Positions 7,829 through 16,885 of a DNA stretch of 64,000 nt are shown piece by piece. The position numbers and the translations under genes were made by a program. The notes beneath the pieces were generated by a model. It was not told the origin of the DNA and did not search any database. It saw only the letters and a program-made list of their open reading frames with translations. The stretch is from assembly GCF_004307995.1 (NCBI RefSeq), contig NZ_SIRE01000003.1, positions 248,001 through 312,000 of the forward strand. The letters are read 5' to 3'. The number at the start of each line of letters is the position of its first letter. Position 1 is the stretch's first letter. This stretch comes from Paenibacillus thalictri. GTDB taxonomy: Bacteria; Bacillota; Bacilli; Paenibacillales; NBRC-103111.

Positions 7829-9349
7829 ATGAGTTTTCTCGATCAAGAAACGGCTGCGGCAGAGCCATTGCTTACAAGCCTCCAGGGGAATATTCAGAAG
7901 ATTAAAGCAGCCCTCGGGAACAGTACGGATACGATTATTAGAGAGATCAGCACGGTCAAAGATAACAAGCTGCAGATGGCGATTATTTATACCAGCGGGC
8001 TGGCAGATGAAAAGGTGATCAGCGATTTTATTCTGGAATCCGTGTTGTTTGAACATGCGGCTGCAGATTATGCTGTGACCATTCAGACGCTGAAAACGGC
8101 GATTTTAACGGTCGGAGACGTCAAAGATATCAAAAATTTCACCAGCTTGTATTATGCGGTACGATCGGGAGATGCCGTGATTTTGCTGGAAGGGCAAGCC
8201 GTTGGCATCGCTGCAAGCACGCGCGGCTGGAAAGACCGCGGGGTCTCCGAGAATTCCACGGAATCTTCGGTGCGGGGGCCGCGGGAAGCATTTACGGAAT
8301 CGCTGCGTACGAATACCGCCCTGATCCGGCGCAAAATCAAAAGTCCGGACCTTTGGATGGAAACCAAACCGATCGGTCAAGTCACTCAAACCGATGTAGC
8401 GATCATGTACATTAAAGGCATCGCAAGTGACAACATCGTCGAAGAAGTGCGCAACCGTCTGGACAAAATTAACATTGACGGGATTTTGGAGAGCGGTTAT
8501 ATCGAAGAGTTTATTCAAGACGTACAATATACGCCTTTTCCTACCGTTCAAAATTCGGAACGTCCGGATGTCATTGCCGCTGAGCTGTTGGAAGGCAAAA
8601 TTGCCATCATTGTTGATGGCACCCCATTTGTTTTGCTTGTACCGGCTTTATTTGTTTCGTTTCTTCATGCCGCAGAGGACTATTATCACCGTGCGGATAT
8701 CAGCAGCCTGGTTCGGATCCTCCGTTTCATCGGGATCTGCATTGCGTTGTTAGGCCCTTCGTTATACATTGCGATAACGACCTATCATCAGGAAATGCTG
8801 CCTACTGAGCTGCTGATCAGCTTGGCCGCCCAACGGGAAGGGGTTCCGTTCCCCGCTTTTGTTGAAGCTTTTATTATGGAGCTGGCCTTTGAAATCTTAA
8901 GGGAAGCGGGCCTTCGCATGCCAAGAACGATTGGTCCCGCCGTGTCTGTTGTTGGCACATTGGTGATTGGGGAAGCGGCGGTAGAGGCGGGTATCGTTTC
9001 GGCTGCCATGGTCATCGTTGTTGCGATCACCGCCATCAGCAGCTTTATATTCCCTTCCTACAGCTTGGCTAATTCCTTTCGTTTACTTCGTTTCCCGTTA
9101 ATGGGGCTTGCAGCAACGTTTGGCCTGTTCGGAATCATCGTTGGGGTCATTGCGCTTGTGCTTCATCTTTGCAGTTTGCGCAGCTTCGGCATTCCGTACA
9201 TGAGTCCGTTTGCCCCCACAATTCCTTCCGACCAGAAAGATGCACTCATTCGTGTGCCTTGGCGGGCCATGGTTTCGCGTCCCCGCTTAATCAACCGGAC
9301 CAATAAGATCCGCAAGCAGCAATATCCGCCCCGCAAACCGGAACCATGA
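7829..9349 (+). CDS. Spore germination protein, GerA (A subunit) family
   Basis: A 506-residue A subunit of a nutrient germinant receptor of the spore inner membrane. The N-terminal ~290 residues are the soluble domain, ending in the well-conserved AELLEGKIAIIVDGTPFVLL; several membrane segments follow between about 275 and 440, including the conserved PTELLISLAAQREGVPFPAF loop. The C-terminus is basic and proline-rich (RKQQYPPRKPEP). GGGGAGG lies six bases before the ATG. It is the first gene of an A-C-D-B-B operon. The germinant cannot be deduced from sequence. Confidence 0.96.
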   Translation: MSFLDQETAAAEPLLTSLQGNIQKIKAALGNSTDTIIREISTVKDNKLQMAIIYTSGLADEKVISDFILESVLFEHAAADYAVTIQTLKTAILTVGDVKDIKNFTSLYYAVRSGDAVILLEGQAVGIAASTRGWKDRGVSENSTESSVRGPREAFTESLRTNTALIRRKIKSPDLWMETKPIGQVTQTDVAIMYIKGIASDNIVEEVRNRLDKINIDGILESGYIEEFIQDVQYTPFPTVQNSERPDVIAAELLEGKIAIIVDGTPFVLLVPALFVSFLHAAEDYYHRADISSLVRILRFIGICIALLGPSLYIAITTYHQEMLPTELLISLAAQREGVPFPAFVEAFIMELAFEILREAGLRMPRTIGPAVSVVGTLVIGEAAVEAGIVSAAMVIVVAITAISSFIFPSYSLANSFRLLRFPLMGLAATFGLFGIIVGVIALVLHLCSLRSFGIPYMSPFAPTIPSDQKDALIRVPWRAMVSRPRLINRTNKIRKQQYPPRKPEP

Positions 9350-9374
9350 TACCAACCCGAAAAGGAGCTTGCTC

Positions 9375-10574
9375 GTGAGAAAAAAGGCGATGTTATTTCT
9401 CTGCTTCCTTATAATGACTGCGCTTTTGACCGGTTGCTGGAGCCGCCGCGAGTTGAACGATCTGGGGATCGTATTGGGCATTGGAATCGATAAGTCGGGA
9501 AATGAATATGAGGTTTCCGTGCAAATTGTAAATCCGAGCGATATATCCTTGAAGAAAGGAGGAGGGGGCGGACGATCGCCGATCACTGTGTATAGTGCGA
9601 AAGGCAATACCGTGGTGGAAGCAATTAGAAGATTGACCATGCTGACTCCCAGAATAAGCTATTTTGCCCATATTCGGATTTTTATATTGTCTGAAGAGTT
9701 GGCCAGGGAAGGTATTAGTAAAACGTTGGATTATTTATCAAGAGACCATGAATTCCGGACTGATTTTTATATTGCCATCGCCAGAGGGACAACAGCCAAA
9801 CAATTGCTTAGCTGCTTAACCCCGCTCGAGAAAATCCCTGCCAACAAAATGTATAATTCGCTGGATATAGCCGAGAAGGAATGGTCTCCGGTGGCAACGA
9901 TCCAGCTTGACGAATTGATCAGAAGCGTGATAAGTAAAGGGAAAGATCCTGTGTTAACCGGCCTGCGTATTGTGGGGGATCAAGAACGGGGGAATACCAA
10001 TGCCAATGTGGAAGCCAGCAATCCGCCGGCCAATATCCAAGTTTGGGGTTTAGCCGTATTTAAAAAGGATAAAATGATCGGCTGGTTAAATGAAACAGAG
10101 AGCAAAGGATTCACCGATCTTACGGATAAGCTGCACCGGACAATCATTGAAGCGGCATGTCCCCAAGGCGAGAGATTGGCTGTCGATGTCATCCGGTCGA
10201 ACTCGACGGTGAAAGGCAGCGTGAACAACGGCAAACCCAAAGTGGAGATCACGATACGCAGCGAGGCCGATATTTCAGATGTGGAATGCCGCATTAATTT
10301 GTCCAGAAACGAAACGATAGCGTATTTGCAAAAAGAAATTGCGGCTACGATCAAACATAACAGCGAAGCAGCGGTGAAAAAGGCCAAATTTTTACAATCC
10401 GATATATTCGGTTTCGGAGAAGCCATTCGCCGGGCCAATCCAAGCTATTGGAAAACAATACAAAACGATTGGGAGGATCACTTTCAAAATCTGCAGGTCG
10501 ATATCAAAGCAGATGTTAAAATCAGGCGTACGGGAACAACAGGGGATTCCTATTTAAATAAATTGACGGAGTGA
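9375..10574 (+). CDS. Spore germination lipoprotein, Ger(x)C family
   Basis: A 399-residue C subunit of the germinant receptor, a lipoprotein on the outer face of the spore inner membrane. The lipobox is LLTGC with the modified cysteine at about residue 21, followed by WSRRELNDLGIVLGIGIDK, the family signature. GTG 9375 is preferred over TTG 9369: AAAGGAG at 9361-9367 leaves a seven-base spacer. Domain order is as in GerAC. The stop overlaps the ribosome site of the next gene, and the gap to the A gene is 25 bases. Confidence 0.95.
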   Translation: MRKKAMLFLCFLIMTALLTGCWSRRELNDLGIVLGIGIDKSGNEYEVSVQIVNPSDISLKKGGGGGRSPITVYSAKGNTVVEAIRRLTMLTPRISYFAHIRIFILSEELAREGISKTLDYLSRDHEFRTDFYIAIARGTTAKQLLSCLTPLEKIPANKMYNSLDIAEKEWSPVATIQLDELIRSVISKGKDPVLTGLRIVGDQERGNTNANVEASNPPANIQVWGLAVFKKDKMIGWLNETESKGFTDLTDKLHRTIIEAACPQGERLAVDVIRSNSTVKGSVNNGKPKVEITIRSEADISDVECRINLSRNETIAYLQKEIAATIKHNSEAAVKKAKFLQSDIFGFGEAIRRANPSYWKTIQNDWEDHFQNLQVDIKADVKIRRTGTTGDSYLNKLTE

Positions 10575-10579
10575 TTGCT

Positions 10580-10813
10580 ATGTTGGCTGTTGCAGGAATA
10601 CTTGCAGCGTCTGTGATGATCGTTGCAATCGAAGTGCCTTCTCTGCTGAAAAATGGTCAAATTAAAGAGCTGTGGGCATTTTCCGTGCTTCTGCTTCTAG
10701 GTATCGGATTATCCGTTGCAGTGGCGCTGCATGTCGACATTCCGAATCCGCTGAACGCATACATTGCCGTCTTCAAGCCGGTTAGCGATTTTCTTTTTGC
10801 ATTTTTGAAATAA
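10580..10813 (+). CDS. Small two-helix germinant receptor D-type subunit
   Basis: A 77-residue protein with two membrane segments (about residues 1-20 and 31-52) and an amphipathic C-terminus. Short two-helix D subunits encoded in ger operons modulate receptor function in Bacillus species; size, topology and position between C and B genes match. Sequence similarity itself is too weak to judge by eye. GGAG at 10568-10571, eight bases before ATG 10580, decides against the GTG at 10571. Confidence 0.78.
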   Translation: MLAVAGILAASVMIVAIEVPSLLKNGQIKELWAFSVLLLLGIGLSVAVALHVDIPNPLNAYIAVFKPVSDFLFAFLK

Positions 10814-10828
10814 AGAAGGGGAAAACCG

Positions 10829-11914
10829 ATGCAGGAAAAGGCAGCGATATCTTCAAGACAATTTATTATCTTGGTGGCACTTTTCACCGTGGGCAGCGCC
10901 ATATTGGCTGTGCCGTCGTCGTTAGCCGCTCTCGCGCGGCAAGATGCCTGGTTTGCTGCGATGGCAGGGCTCATTGCGGGGATGTTATTGGTATGGCTGT
11001 ATGGCGCGATCGGGAAGCGGTTTCCGCATATGACCTTAATCGAGATCATGGAAACCCTCTTAGGAAAATGGTTGGGAAAAACGGTTTCTCTGCTGTTTAT
11101 TGTCAGCTTATTTCTAGCGGGCCCTGTCGTTGGATTGTTTTTTGTCGGAAATTTTATCACCACGGAGTTTATGGTTCAGACGCCGATTCAAGCGATTTAT
11201 ATTCTTTTTACAATCATTATCGTTATGGGCGCGCGTCTTGGTCTTGAAACGATTGCCCGTTCCTCTGAAATATTGTTTCCATTCGTATGTGTTCTGTTTA
11301 TGCTGCTTGTTCTGTTTATCGCTCCGCAAATCAAGCTGGACAACGCGCTGCCTTTCATGGAGACGGGGGTAAAACCCATCTTGTTGTCTGTTTTGTCATT
11401 CTTAAGCTACTCGATTTTGCCGGACATCATCTTGTTGATGATCTTCCCGTACGTCGATAAGCCCAATGAAGCGCAGAAAGCGTTTTTTACCGGCAATGTC
11501 ATCGCTGGCCTTATTTTAACGCTCATAACGGCTCTGAGCATCCTGGTACTTGGTCCTGAGCTTTCCGAAGGCAATATGTTTCCCAGTTATGCTTTGGCCA
11601 GAAAAATAAACATCGGGCAGTTTTTTCAAAGAATTGAAGCTTTCATGGCAGCGATATGGTTTATCTCACTTTATTTCCGCTTGACTCTGTATGTGTACGC
11701 CACAGTTATCGCAGCAGCACAAATATTCGGGCTGAAAAATTACCGGCCTCTTGTAATGCCGGTGGGGGGCATTCTGATCGTTCTTGCCCTTGTGGTATCG
11801 CCCAATGTGACCTACATGCAAACCTGGGATACGAAGACATGGGTACCTTATACGGTAACTATTGGATTTTTAATGCCTCTCTTATTGTTGATTGTAGCCA
11901 AATTTCGCAAATGA
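10829..11914 (+). CDS. Spore germination permease, GerB (B subunit) family, first copy
   Basis: A 361-residue integral membrane protein of the amino acid/polyamine/organocation superfamily with about ten helices, the subunit that determines germinant recognition. It starts ISSRQFIILVALFTVGSAIL, the usual GerB opening, and has SRFPHMTLIEIMETLLGKWLGK-like and IEAFMAAIWFISLYFR regions. AGAAGGGG precedes the ATG. The next gene encodes a second, clearly related B subunit of the same length. Confidence 0.95.
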   Translation: MQEKAAISSRQFIILVALFTVGSAILAVPSSLAALARQDAWFAAMAGLIAGMLLVWLYGAIGKRFPHMTLIEIMETLLGKWLGKTVSLLFIVSLFLAGPVVGLFFVGNFITTEFMVQTPIQAIYILFTIIIVMGARLGLETIARSSEILFPFVCVLFMLLVLFIAPQIKLDNALPFMETGVKPILLSVLSFLSYSILPDIILLMIFPYVDKPNEAQKAFFTGNVIAGLILTLITALSILVLGPELSEGNMFPSYALARKINIGQFFQRIEAFMAAIWFISLYFRLTLYVYATVIAAAQIFGLKNYRPLVMPVGGILIVLALVVSPNVTYMQTWDTKTWVPYTVTIGFLMPLLLLIVAKFRK

Positions 11915-11948
11915 ACAAGAAATTCAATCCCAAGATGAGGTCATAGAC

Positions 11949-13034
11949 ATGTTGGATAATGGCAAAATATCTCCCCGTCAATTTTCAGTTTTCGTTACAT
12001 TATTTATTGTTGGCGGAAGCATTTTGTACGTGCCTTCGGGGCTTGCGCATGCCGTAAAACAAGATGCATGGATTTCCAGTATTATGGAAGTTGTCGGGGG
12101 ACTGGCATTAGTTGTATTGTACAGTGCGCTGGGAAGCCGGTTTCCGAATATGACCCTTGCGGAATACAGCGAGAAGCTGCTGGGCAAATGGCTTGGAAAA
12201 GGAATCTCACTGCTTTATTTCATGTATTTTATGTTCAATACCGCTTCGTTTGTCCGTCAAATCGGCGATTTTCTGACCACCCAAATATTCCCCGACACAC
12301 CGATTATGGCGCTTCATATTGTTTTATTTTTGCTAGTTGTGATGGGAGTGCGTGTGGGTTTGGAAGCTTTCGCCCGCGCTTCGGAAATTTTCTTCCCTTG
12401 GGTTGTGGCGCTTTTTCTCATTTTATTGGTTTCGATTTCCCCGCAAATTCAAATTCAGCTTATTCAACCCGTTTTTGAAGAAGGAGTACGGCCCGTCGCA
12501 GCCGCCGCTGTGAATTCCCTCGGCAACCCCTTCTTGCAGCTGGTGCTGCTGCTCATGTTGTTTCCTTACGTTAACCGTACAAAAGAAGCCCGAAAATCGT
12601 TTCTGCTTGGTACGATGATCGGCGGATTGGCTCTTATTCTTGTCACTTTATTAAGCATCCTGGTGCTCGGCAGCGAAATTACAGAAATCAATCAATTTAT
12701 CAGTTATTCTTTAGTAAAGAAAATTAACGTAGGGGCTTTCTTTCAACGCATTGAAGCGATTATGGCGATCATTTGGTTTATTTCGATGTATGTTAAAATA
12801 ACGATTTGTTTTTATGCGTCCACCTTAAGCCTTGCCCAGACTTTACAGGTTCGGCATTACCGCGCGTTAACTTATCCTCTGGGGATGATTATTCTGGTGC
12901 TTTCTCTTATTGTGAATGAGAATATTGTAGAGTCGAACCTGCAAGCGGAAGACTGGACATCGTTTTCTTTGCCTTTTGGGCTTATTTTCCCTCTGCTGTT
13001 ATTAGCGGCAAGCCGGTTTAAAAAAAGCGAATAG
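11949..13034 (+). CDS. Spore germination permease, GerB (B subunit) family, second copy
   Basis: A 361-residue paralogue of the preceding gene with the same architecture: ISPRQFSVFVTLFIVGGSIL at the N-terminus, FPNMTLAEYSEKLLGKWLGK, ARASEIFFPWVVALF and FFQRIEAIMAIIWFISMYVK. The two copies are identical in length but differ widely outside these blocks, so the duplication is old. ATGAGGTCATAG provides the ribosome site. Receptors with alternative B subunits can respond to different germinants; that is inferred here. Confidence 0.95.
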   Translation: MLDNGKISPRQFSVFVTLFIVGGSILYVPSGLAHAVKQDAWISSIMEVVGGLALVVLYSALGSRFPNMTLAEYSEKLLGKWLGKGISLLYFMYFMFNTASFVRQIGDFLTTQIFPDTPIMALHIVLFLLVVMGVRVGLEAFARASEIFFPWVVALFLILLVSISPQIQIQLIQPVFEEGVRPVAAAAVNSLGNPFLQLVLLLMLFPYVNRTKEARKSFLLGTMIGGLALILVTLLSILVLGSEITEINQFISYSLVKKINVGAFFQRIEAIMAIIWFISMYVKITICFYASTLSLAQTLQVRHYRALTYPLGMIILVLSLIVNENIVESNLQAEDWTSFSLPFGLIFPLLLLAASRFKKSE

Positions 13035-13086
13035 CCTTTCTTGGCGGCACAATTTGTTCCTTCACTCCGGAACAATCACGGGCCGC

Positions 13087-13115
13087 TGCCGTCCGTTTCG
13101 ACTCGGACGGTTTCC
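13087..13115 (+). terminator. Possible terminator after the ger operon
   Basis: CCGTCCG pairs with CGGACGG around a TTTCGACT loop, followed only by TTTCC, so termination would be weak. A small GTTCC/GGAAC hairpin precedes it. Confidence 0.4.
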
Positions 13116-13163
13116 ATATGGTAAAATGAAGCAGCATGAGCAACAAAAAGGAGTGAACTTTTC

Positions 13164-13826
13164 ATGAGCAAAATTTTAATTTTTTCGCTGTTGTGGTGGT
13201 TGACAGGCAATCCGTTTTTGGCCGTTATCGTATTACTTATCATTTTATATGTGCTCGACCGCCGGTTTGTCGGCATATCGCCAAGTGTCGTCAAGCCGTT
13301 TAAGCTGCGCAGCAAGCTGTCCCGGCTGCGGCAGGAGCTCAGCTTGAATCGGCACAACCGCTCGGTAAAGCTGGAGGCCGCCCGGGTGGCGATGGAGCTG
13401 AACAAATATGCGCTAGCCAAAAAGTGGCTGGAGGAAATCGCCGACGTCGAAGACGATTCGGCCGACGTTTACAGCGAGCTGGGCCTTTGCTGCTTGAAGC
13501 TGGGAGAGCTGAAGGAGGGCGAGCGGCTGATTCTGAAAGCGCTGGACATCAATCCGCGCGTAAAATTCGGCGAACCTTATTTGCGCCTCGGGGAAGCATT
13601 GGCGGAGACGGATTCGGCGCAAGCGATCGCGTACCTGGAGCGGTTTAAGGAGCAGCATTCCTCGTCGTGCGAGGCGTATTACCGGCTAGGCAAGTTGTAT
13701 AAGCGGCTGGGCAGGACGGAGAAAGCGAAAGAAGCGTTTGAGCAGACGATTGAAATCTACAGGGGATTGCCAAAATACAAAAAGCGGACCGAACGCCGCT
13801 ACGCGCTGCTGGCCCGCTTTCAATAA
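13164..13826 (+). CDS. Tetratricopeptide repeat protein with N-terminal membrane segment
   Basis: A 220-residue protein. Residues 1-32 form a hydrophobic hairpin or anchor (ILIFSLLWWLTGNPFLAVIV). From about residue 60 there are TPR-type helical pairs, for example YALAKKWLEEIADVEDDSADVYSELGLCCLKLGE and CEAYYRLGKLYKRLGRTEKAKEAFEQ-like units, here split to their cores. TPR proteins mediate protein contacts; the partner is unknown. AAAGGAG lies ten bases before the ATG. Converges on thiO. Confidence 0.85.
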   Translation: MSKILIFSLLWWLTGNPFLAVIVLLIILYVLDRRFVGISPSVVKPFKLRSKLSRLRQELSLNRHNRSVKLEAARVAMELNKYALAKKWLEEIADVEDDSADVYSELGLCCLKLGELKEGERLILKALDINPRVKFGEPYLRLGEALAETDSAQAIAYLERFKEQHSSSCEAYYRLGKLYKRLGRTEKAKEAFEQTIEIYRGLPKYKKRTERRYALLARFQ

Positions 13827-13884
13827 CAAGTTAGTAATCTGAGGGGCGGCGCGTTGTCCGCTTGGATTTAGGGCGCTTGGCTCG

Positions 13885-14997
13885 TTAATTGACGCTGACG
13901 CCGCTTGCCCGGGAAGGCGCATAAGGCGCGAGGTCCAGCGACGGCGTTTGTCCGGTTACAAGCTCTTGCATCAGCAGTCCTGTCACCGGAGCAAGCAAGA
14001 TGCCGTTGCGGAAATGGCCGGTGGCGATCGTTAGGCCGGGCGCCTCCGCCAGCCGCCCCATATACGGGAGCCCGTCCGGTGTGCCGGGGCGCAGCCCTGT
14101 CCAAGTGGCGACGAATTCCGCTTCGCTTAAAGCGGGAACAAGCTGGCAGGCTTTGGCATGCAGCTCGGAAATCACCGCTACGGTCGGCTTTTTCACAAAT
14201 CCGGCTTCTTCTTGCGTGGCGCCGATCGTCAGCGTACCGTCCAGTTTAGGCACGATATAGCAGCCTTTGGTGAATACCGTGGCTGAGATGGCGGGAGCTT
14301 GCATGCGCACGGAGATGCATTGGCCGCGCACGGGAAATACCGGCAGGTGAACGGGCAGAGGCTCAAGCAGCGCCGGACTCCATGCGCCGGCCGCCAGCAC
14401 CACTTCATCGGCGTATAGGTCACCGTCCGTCGTTCTAACGCCGGTCACGCGGCCGTTGTCCACGATCAGCCGCAGCGCAGGGGTCCATTCGCGGATCGAC
14501 ACGCCAAGGCGGGATAAGGCTCCGCGCAGCGCGCGGGCGAGGTGGAGCGGGTGGATTTGATGATCCTGGGCAAAATGGACCCCGCCGCGCACCTGCCCGG
14601 TTATGCCGGGCTCAAGCGATTTGGCCTGCGCTGCGGTAATCCATTTGCCGTCGATCCAGGGCAGCCGGCTTTTTAATTCGGCTTCGTCTTCATCGTTCAG
14701 AGCGACACGGACGATCCCTTTGTTTATGTATTGCGGAGAAACGCCGCTTAATTCATGCAATTCGCGGGTCCATTGCTCATACAACCGCTGGCTTGCTTTG
14801 CACAACTCGTAAAACGGCCCGGGCTGATGGATTTCCACCTGTGCGCCAATCATGCCGGCCGCTGCCGTAGAAGCTTCCTTGGCGAACTCGCCTTTGTCCA
14901 GAAGGGTGACGCGAATATGTTGTTTGGCCAGCTCCAATGCGATAGAGCCGCCGATAATGCCTCCGCCGATAATAACGGCCGAAGTGGGTCGGTTCAT
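13885..14997 (-). CDS. thiO: Glycine oxidase ThiO
   Basis: A 370-residue FAD enzyme that oxidises glycine to dehydroglycine (iminoacetate) for thiazole synthesis in thiamine biosynthesis. The N-terminus has the dinucleotide fold VIIGGGIIGGSIALELAKQ; the C-terminus has WTGLRPGTPDGLPYMG and ATGHFRNGILLAPVTG, typical of ThiO. AAGGAGG eight bases before ATG 14997 decides the start against ATG 15018. It follows the tenI-like gene. The usual neighbours thiS, thiG and thiF are missing here, so they must lie elsewhere or the pathway is incomplete. Confidence 0.93.
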   Translation of the reverse strand: MNRPTSAVIIGGGIIGGSIALELAKQHIRVTLLDKGEFAKEASTAAAGMIGAQVEIHQPGPFYELCKASQRLYEQWTRELHELSGVSPQYINKGIVRVALNDEDEAELKSRLPWIDGKWITAAQAKSLEPGITGQVRGGVHFAQDHQIHPLHLARALRGALSRLGVSIREWTPALRLIVDNGRVTGVRTTDGDLYADEVVLAAGAWSPALLEPLPVHLPVFPVRGQCISVRMQAPAISATVFTKGCYIVPKLDGTLTIGATQEEAGFVKKPTVAVISELHAKACQLVPALSEAEFVATWTGLRPGTPDGLPYMGRLAEAPGLTIATGHFRNGILLAPVTGLLMQELVTGQTPSLDLAPYAPSRASGVSVN

Positions 14998-15083
14998 GTG
15001 TAAAGCCTCCTTATGCAATTCCTTTTACCGGTTTAGCACTCTGTTCTTCTCGGCGGTATCGCCGCCTGGAACACTGCCGAAGT

Positions 15084-15704
15084 TCAACGCGCCGTGTAAC
15101 GGTCCAACGCTTCGCGATAGCGGTACACCTGCCGTTCCGGGTCGGCGTGCAGGAAAACCGAAGACAATACGGCGATGCCAGCCGCCCCGGCGGAAAGCAC
15201 TTCGCCCGTCTGCTCGGGGCCGATGCCGCCAATGGCAACCACCGGCACACCGGCGGCGCGCACAACTTCAGCCAAAGCATCGACGCCGCGCGGCGGAGCT
15301 CCTTCTTTCGACGCAGTTGCGTATATGTGGCCGAAGAAGACGTAATCTGCACCGTTCTGTCGCGCTTCCCGCGCCTCTGCGACGGAATGTACCGAACAGC
15401 CGATGTGCGTCCCTGCCGGCATCAGCTTGCGCGCCGTTTCAATCGGCACGCTGGTGTATCCGAGCTGGACGCCGACAGCCTGCACTGAGGCAGCCGCATC
15501 AACGCGGTCATTAATATAAATGGCCGTTCCGGGCAAAGCGGCGGACAACGCTTGATGCCAGTCCATGATTTCTCTGGCGGTACGGTGCTTCTCGCGGATA
15601 TGTACAACGTCGATAAGCTCGGACGGAAGGCGGCGCGCAATAGCGGCAGCTTCCTCGAGCTTTTGTCGTCCTGTCGTTATTAGGTGCAGCGCATGTCGGC
15701 GCAT
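15084..15704 (-). CDS. tenI: Thiamine phosphate synthase-like protein, probably thiazole tautomerase TenI
   Basis: A 206-residue TIM barrel of the ThiE/TenI family. TenI converts the thiazole carboxylate tautomer before coupling; ThiE couples thiazole and pyrimidine phosphates. Visible blocks are DVVHIREKHRTAREI, INDRVDAAASVQAVGVQLG, GCSVHSVAEAREA, ADYVFFGHIYAT and VVAIGGI. The loop HIREKH lacks the exact ThiE pyrophosphate pattern, and the pairing with thiO matches the tenI-thiO order of Bacillus, which favours TenI. First gene of a two-gene minus-strand unit; 86 bases separate it from thiO. Confidence 0.82.
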   Translation of the reverse strand: MRRHALHLITTGRQKLEEAAAIARRLPSELIDVVHIREKHRTAREIMDWHQALSAALPGTAIYINDRVDAAASVQAVGVQLGYTSVPIETARKLMPAGTHIGCSVHSVAEAREARQNGADYVFFGHIYATASKEGAPPRGVDALAEVVRAAGVPVVAIGGIGPEQTGEVLSAGAAGIAVLSSVFLHADPERQVYRYREALDRYTAR

Positions 15705-16058
15705 CGTTTCACCATTTTCATTGATTTAGTTGCCTTCATCATAGCAAAGGGCGGAATTGTTCGTAAAGCTTTTTGCGGCGGCTGTCATAAAAAGTTCACT
15801 TCGCTTGACGCGAGAAGGATCAGAGAGATAAACTGAAATTTAGACATGTTGTGCGAGTTCCCAATCATCGGCTTATCTAGCACCAAAGGCGGCCAGGATC
15901 TTGAGAAGGGGAAGCGGAGTCAGGCAGCGCGATTCGTGCGGACTCTCTAAACAAGCAAGATTTGGCATAAAACAAGCTCGCTAGCGCCGTGGTGTGGTTC
16001 CAGGGGTACTTGTTGAACAGCCCATGAAACTTGATCTACAAATAAAGGAGTATTTGTG
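15705..16058. other. Divergent intergenic region between tenI and thiD, nothing recognised
   Basis: A 354-base gap that must carry promoters for tenI-thiO and thiD. I looked for a TPP riboswitch (the CUGAGA and ACCUGAUCUGG-like blocks) and for a T-box in both directions and found neither. No coding remnant was recognised. Confidence 0.5.
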
Positions 16059-16865
16059 ATGACACCGATATATAAAGCACTGACCATAGCCGGATCGGAC
16101 AGCGGCGGCGGTGCCGGCATACAAGCCGATCTGAAAACGTTCCAAATGCTGGACGTCTACGGTATGTCCGCAATAACCGCCGTGACCGCGCAAAATACGC
16201 TAGGGGTTCACGGAATATATGATATTCCGCTTGAGGGCATAGAAAAGCAGCTCGATGCGGTCATCACCGACATCGGAGTGGATGCTGCCAAAACAGGCAT
16301 GCTTTCGCAGCCGCAGGTGATCGAGCTGGTCGCCGCGAAAATCAAACAATACGGCATCCGGTCTCTGGTCGTAGATCCGGTCATGATCGCCAAAGGCGGA
16401 GCATCGCTGTTGGCGGATAACGCGCAGCATGCGCTGAGAACGCTGCTTCTGCCGGTGGCCGCGGTGGTCACGCCGAACATTCCGGAAGCCGAAGTGATTA
16501 CCGGGATGAGCATTACGACGCTGGAAGAGATGAAAACGGCGGCACAACGCATCGTGGAACAATTCGGCGCAGGCGCGGCGATCGTGAAGGGCGGGCATAT
16601 GGCCGGCGAGCCGACGGACGTGCTGTACGATGGCCGCGAGTTCCGGTTATATCAAGCCGAGCGTTATGCAACGCGGCATACGCACGGCACGGGCTGCACG
16701 TTTTCCGCGGCCATTACCGCGGAGCTGGCCAAAGGACGGCCGCTGGCTGAGGCGGTGGAGACGGCCAAGCAGTTTATTACGGAAGCGATCCGCAATGAGC
16801 TTGGCCTTGGAGCGGGGCACGGTCCTACAAATCATTGGGCGTATTCCCGCCGAACAAACCGCTAA
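16059..16865 (+). CDS. thiD: Hydroxymethylpyrimidine/phosphomethylpyrimidine kinase ThiD
   Basis: A 268-residue ribokinase-fold kinase that phosphorylates hydroxymethylpyrimidine twice to give the pyrophosphate used for thiamine. It opens with ALTIAGSDSGGGAGIQADLKT, the ThiD signature, then VVDPVMIAKGGASLL, PNIPEAEVITG and the C-terminal anion hole THGTGCTFSAAITAELAKG. AAGGAG lies eight bases before ATG 16059, preferred over the adjoining GTG. It is transcribed away from tenI-thiO. Confidence 0.95.
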   Translation: MTPIYKALTIAGSDSGGGAGIQADLKTFQMLDVYGMSAITAVTAQNTLGVHGIYDIPLEGIEKQLDAVITDIGVDAAKTGMLSQPQVIELVAAKIKQYGIRSLVVDPVMIAKGGASLLADNAQHALRTLLLPVAAVVTPNIPEAEVITGMSITTLEEMKTAAQRIVEQFGAGAAIVKGGHMAGEPTDVLYDGREFRLYQAERYATRHTHGTGCTFSAAITAELAKGRPLAEAVETAKQFITEAIRNELGLGAGHGPTNHWAYSRRTNR

Positions 16866-16885
16866 AGTGAACGGAGTGGAAAATC

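Noticed and set aside
10829-13034. Tandem GerB genes as an assembly duplication
   Set aside because: The two copies differ strongly throughout, so this is not a recent or artefactual duplication.
15705-16058. Possible TPP riboswitch or T-box before thiD or tenI
   Set aside because: The conserved blocks of neither class were found on either strand by eye.
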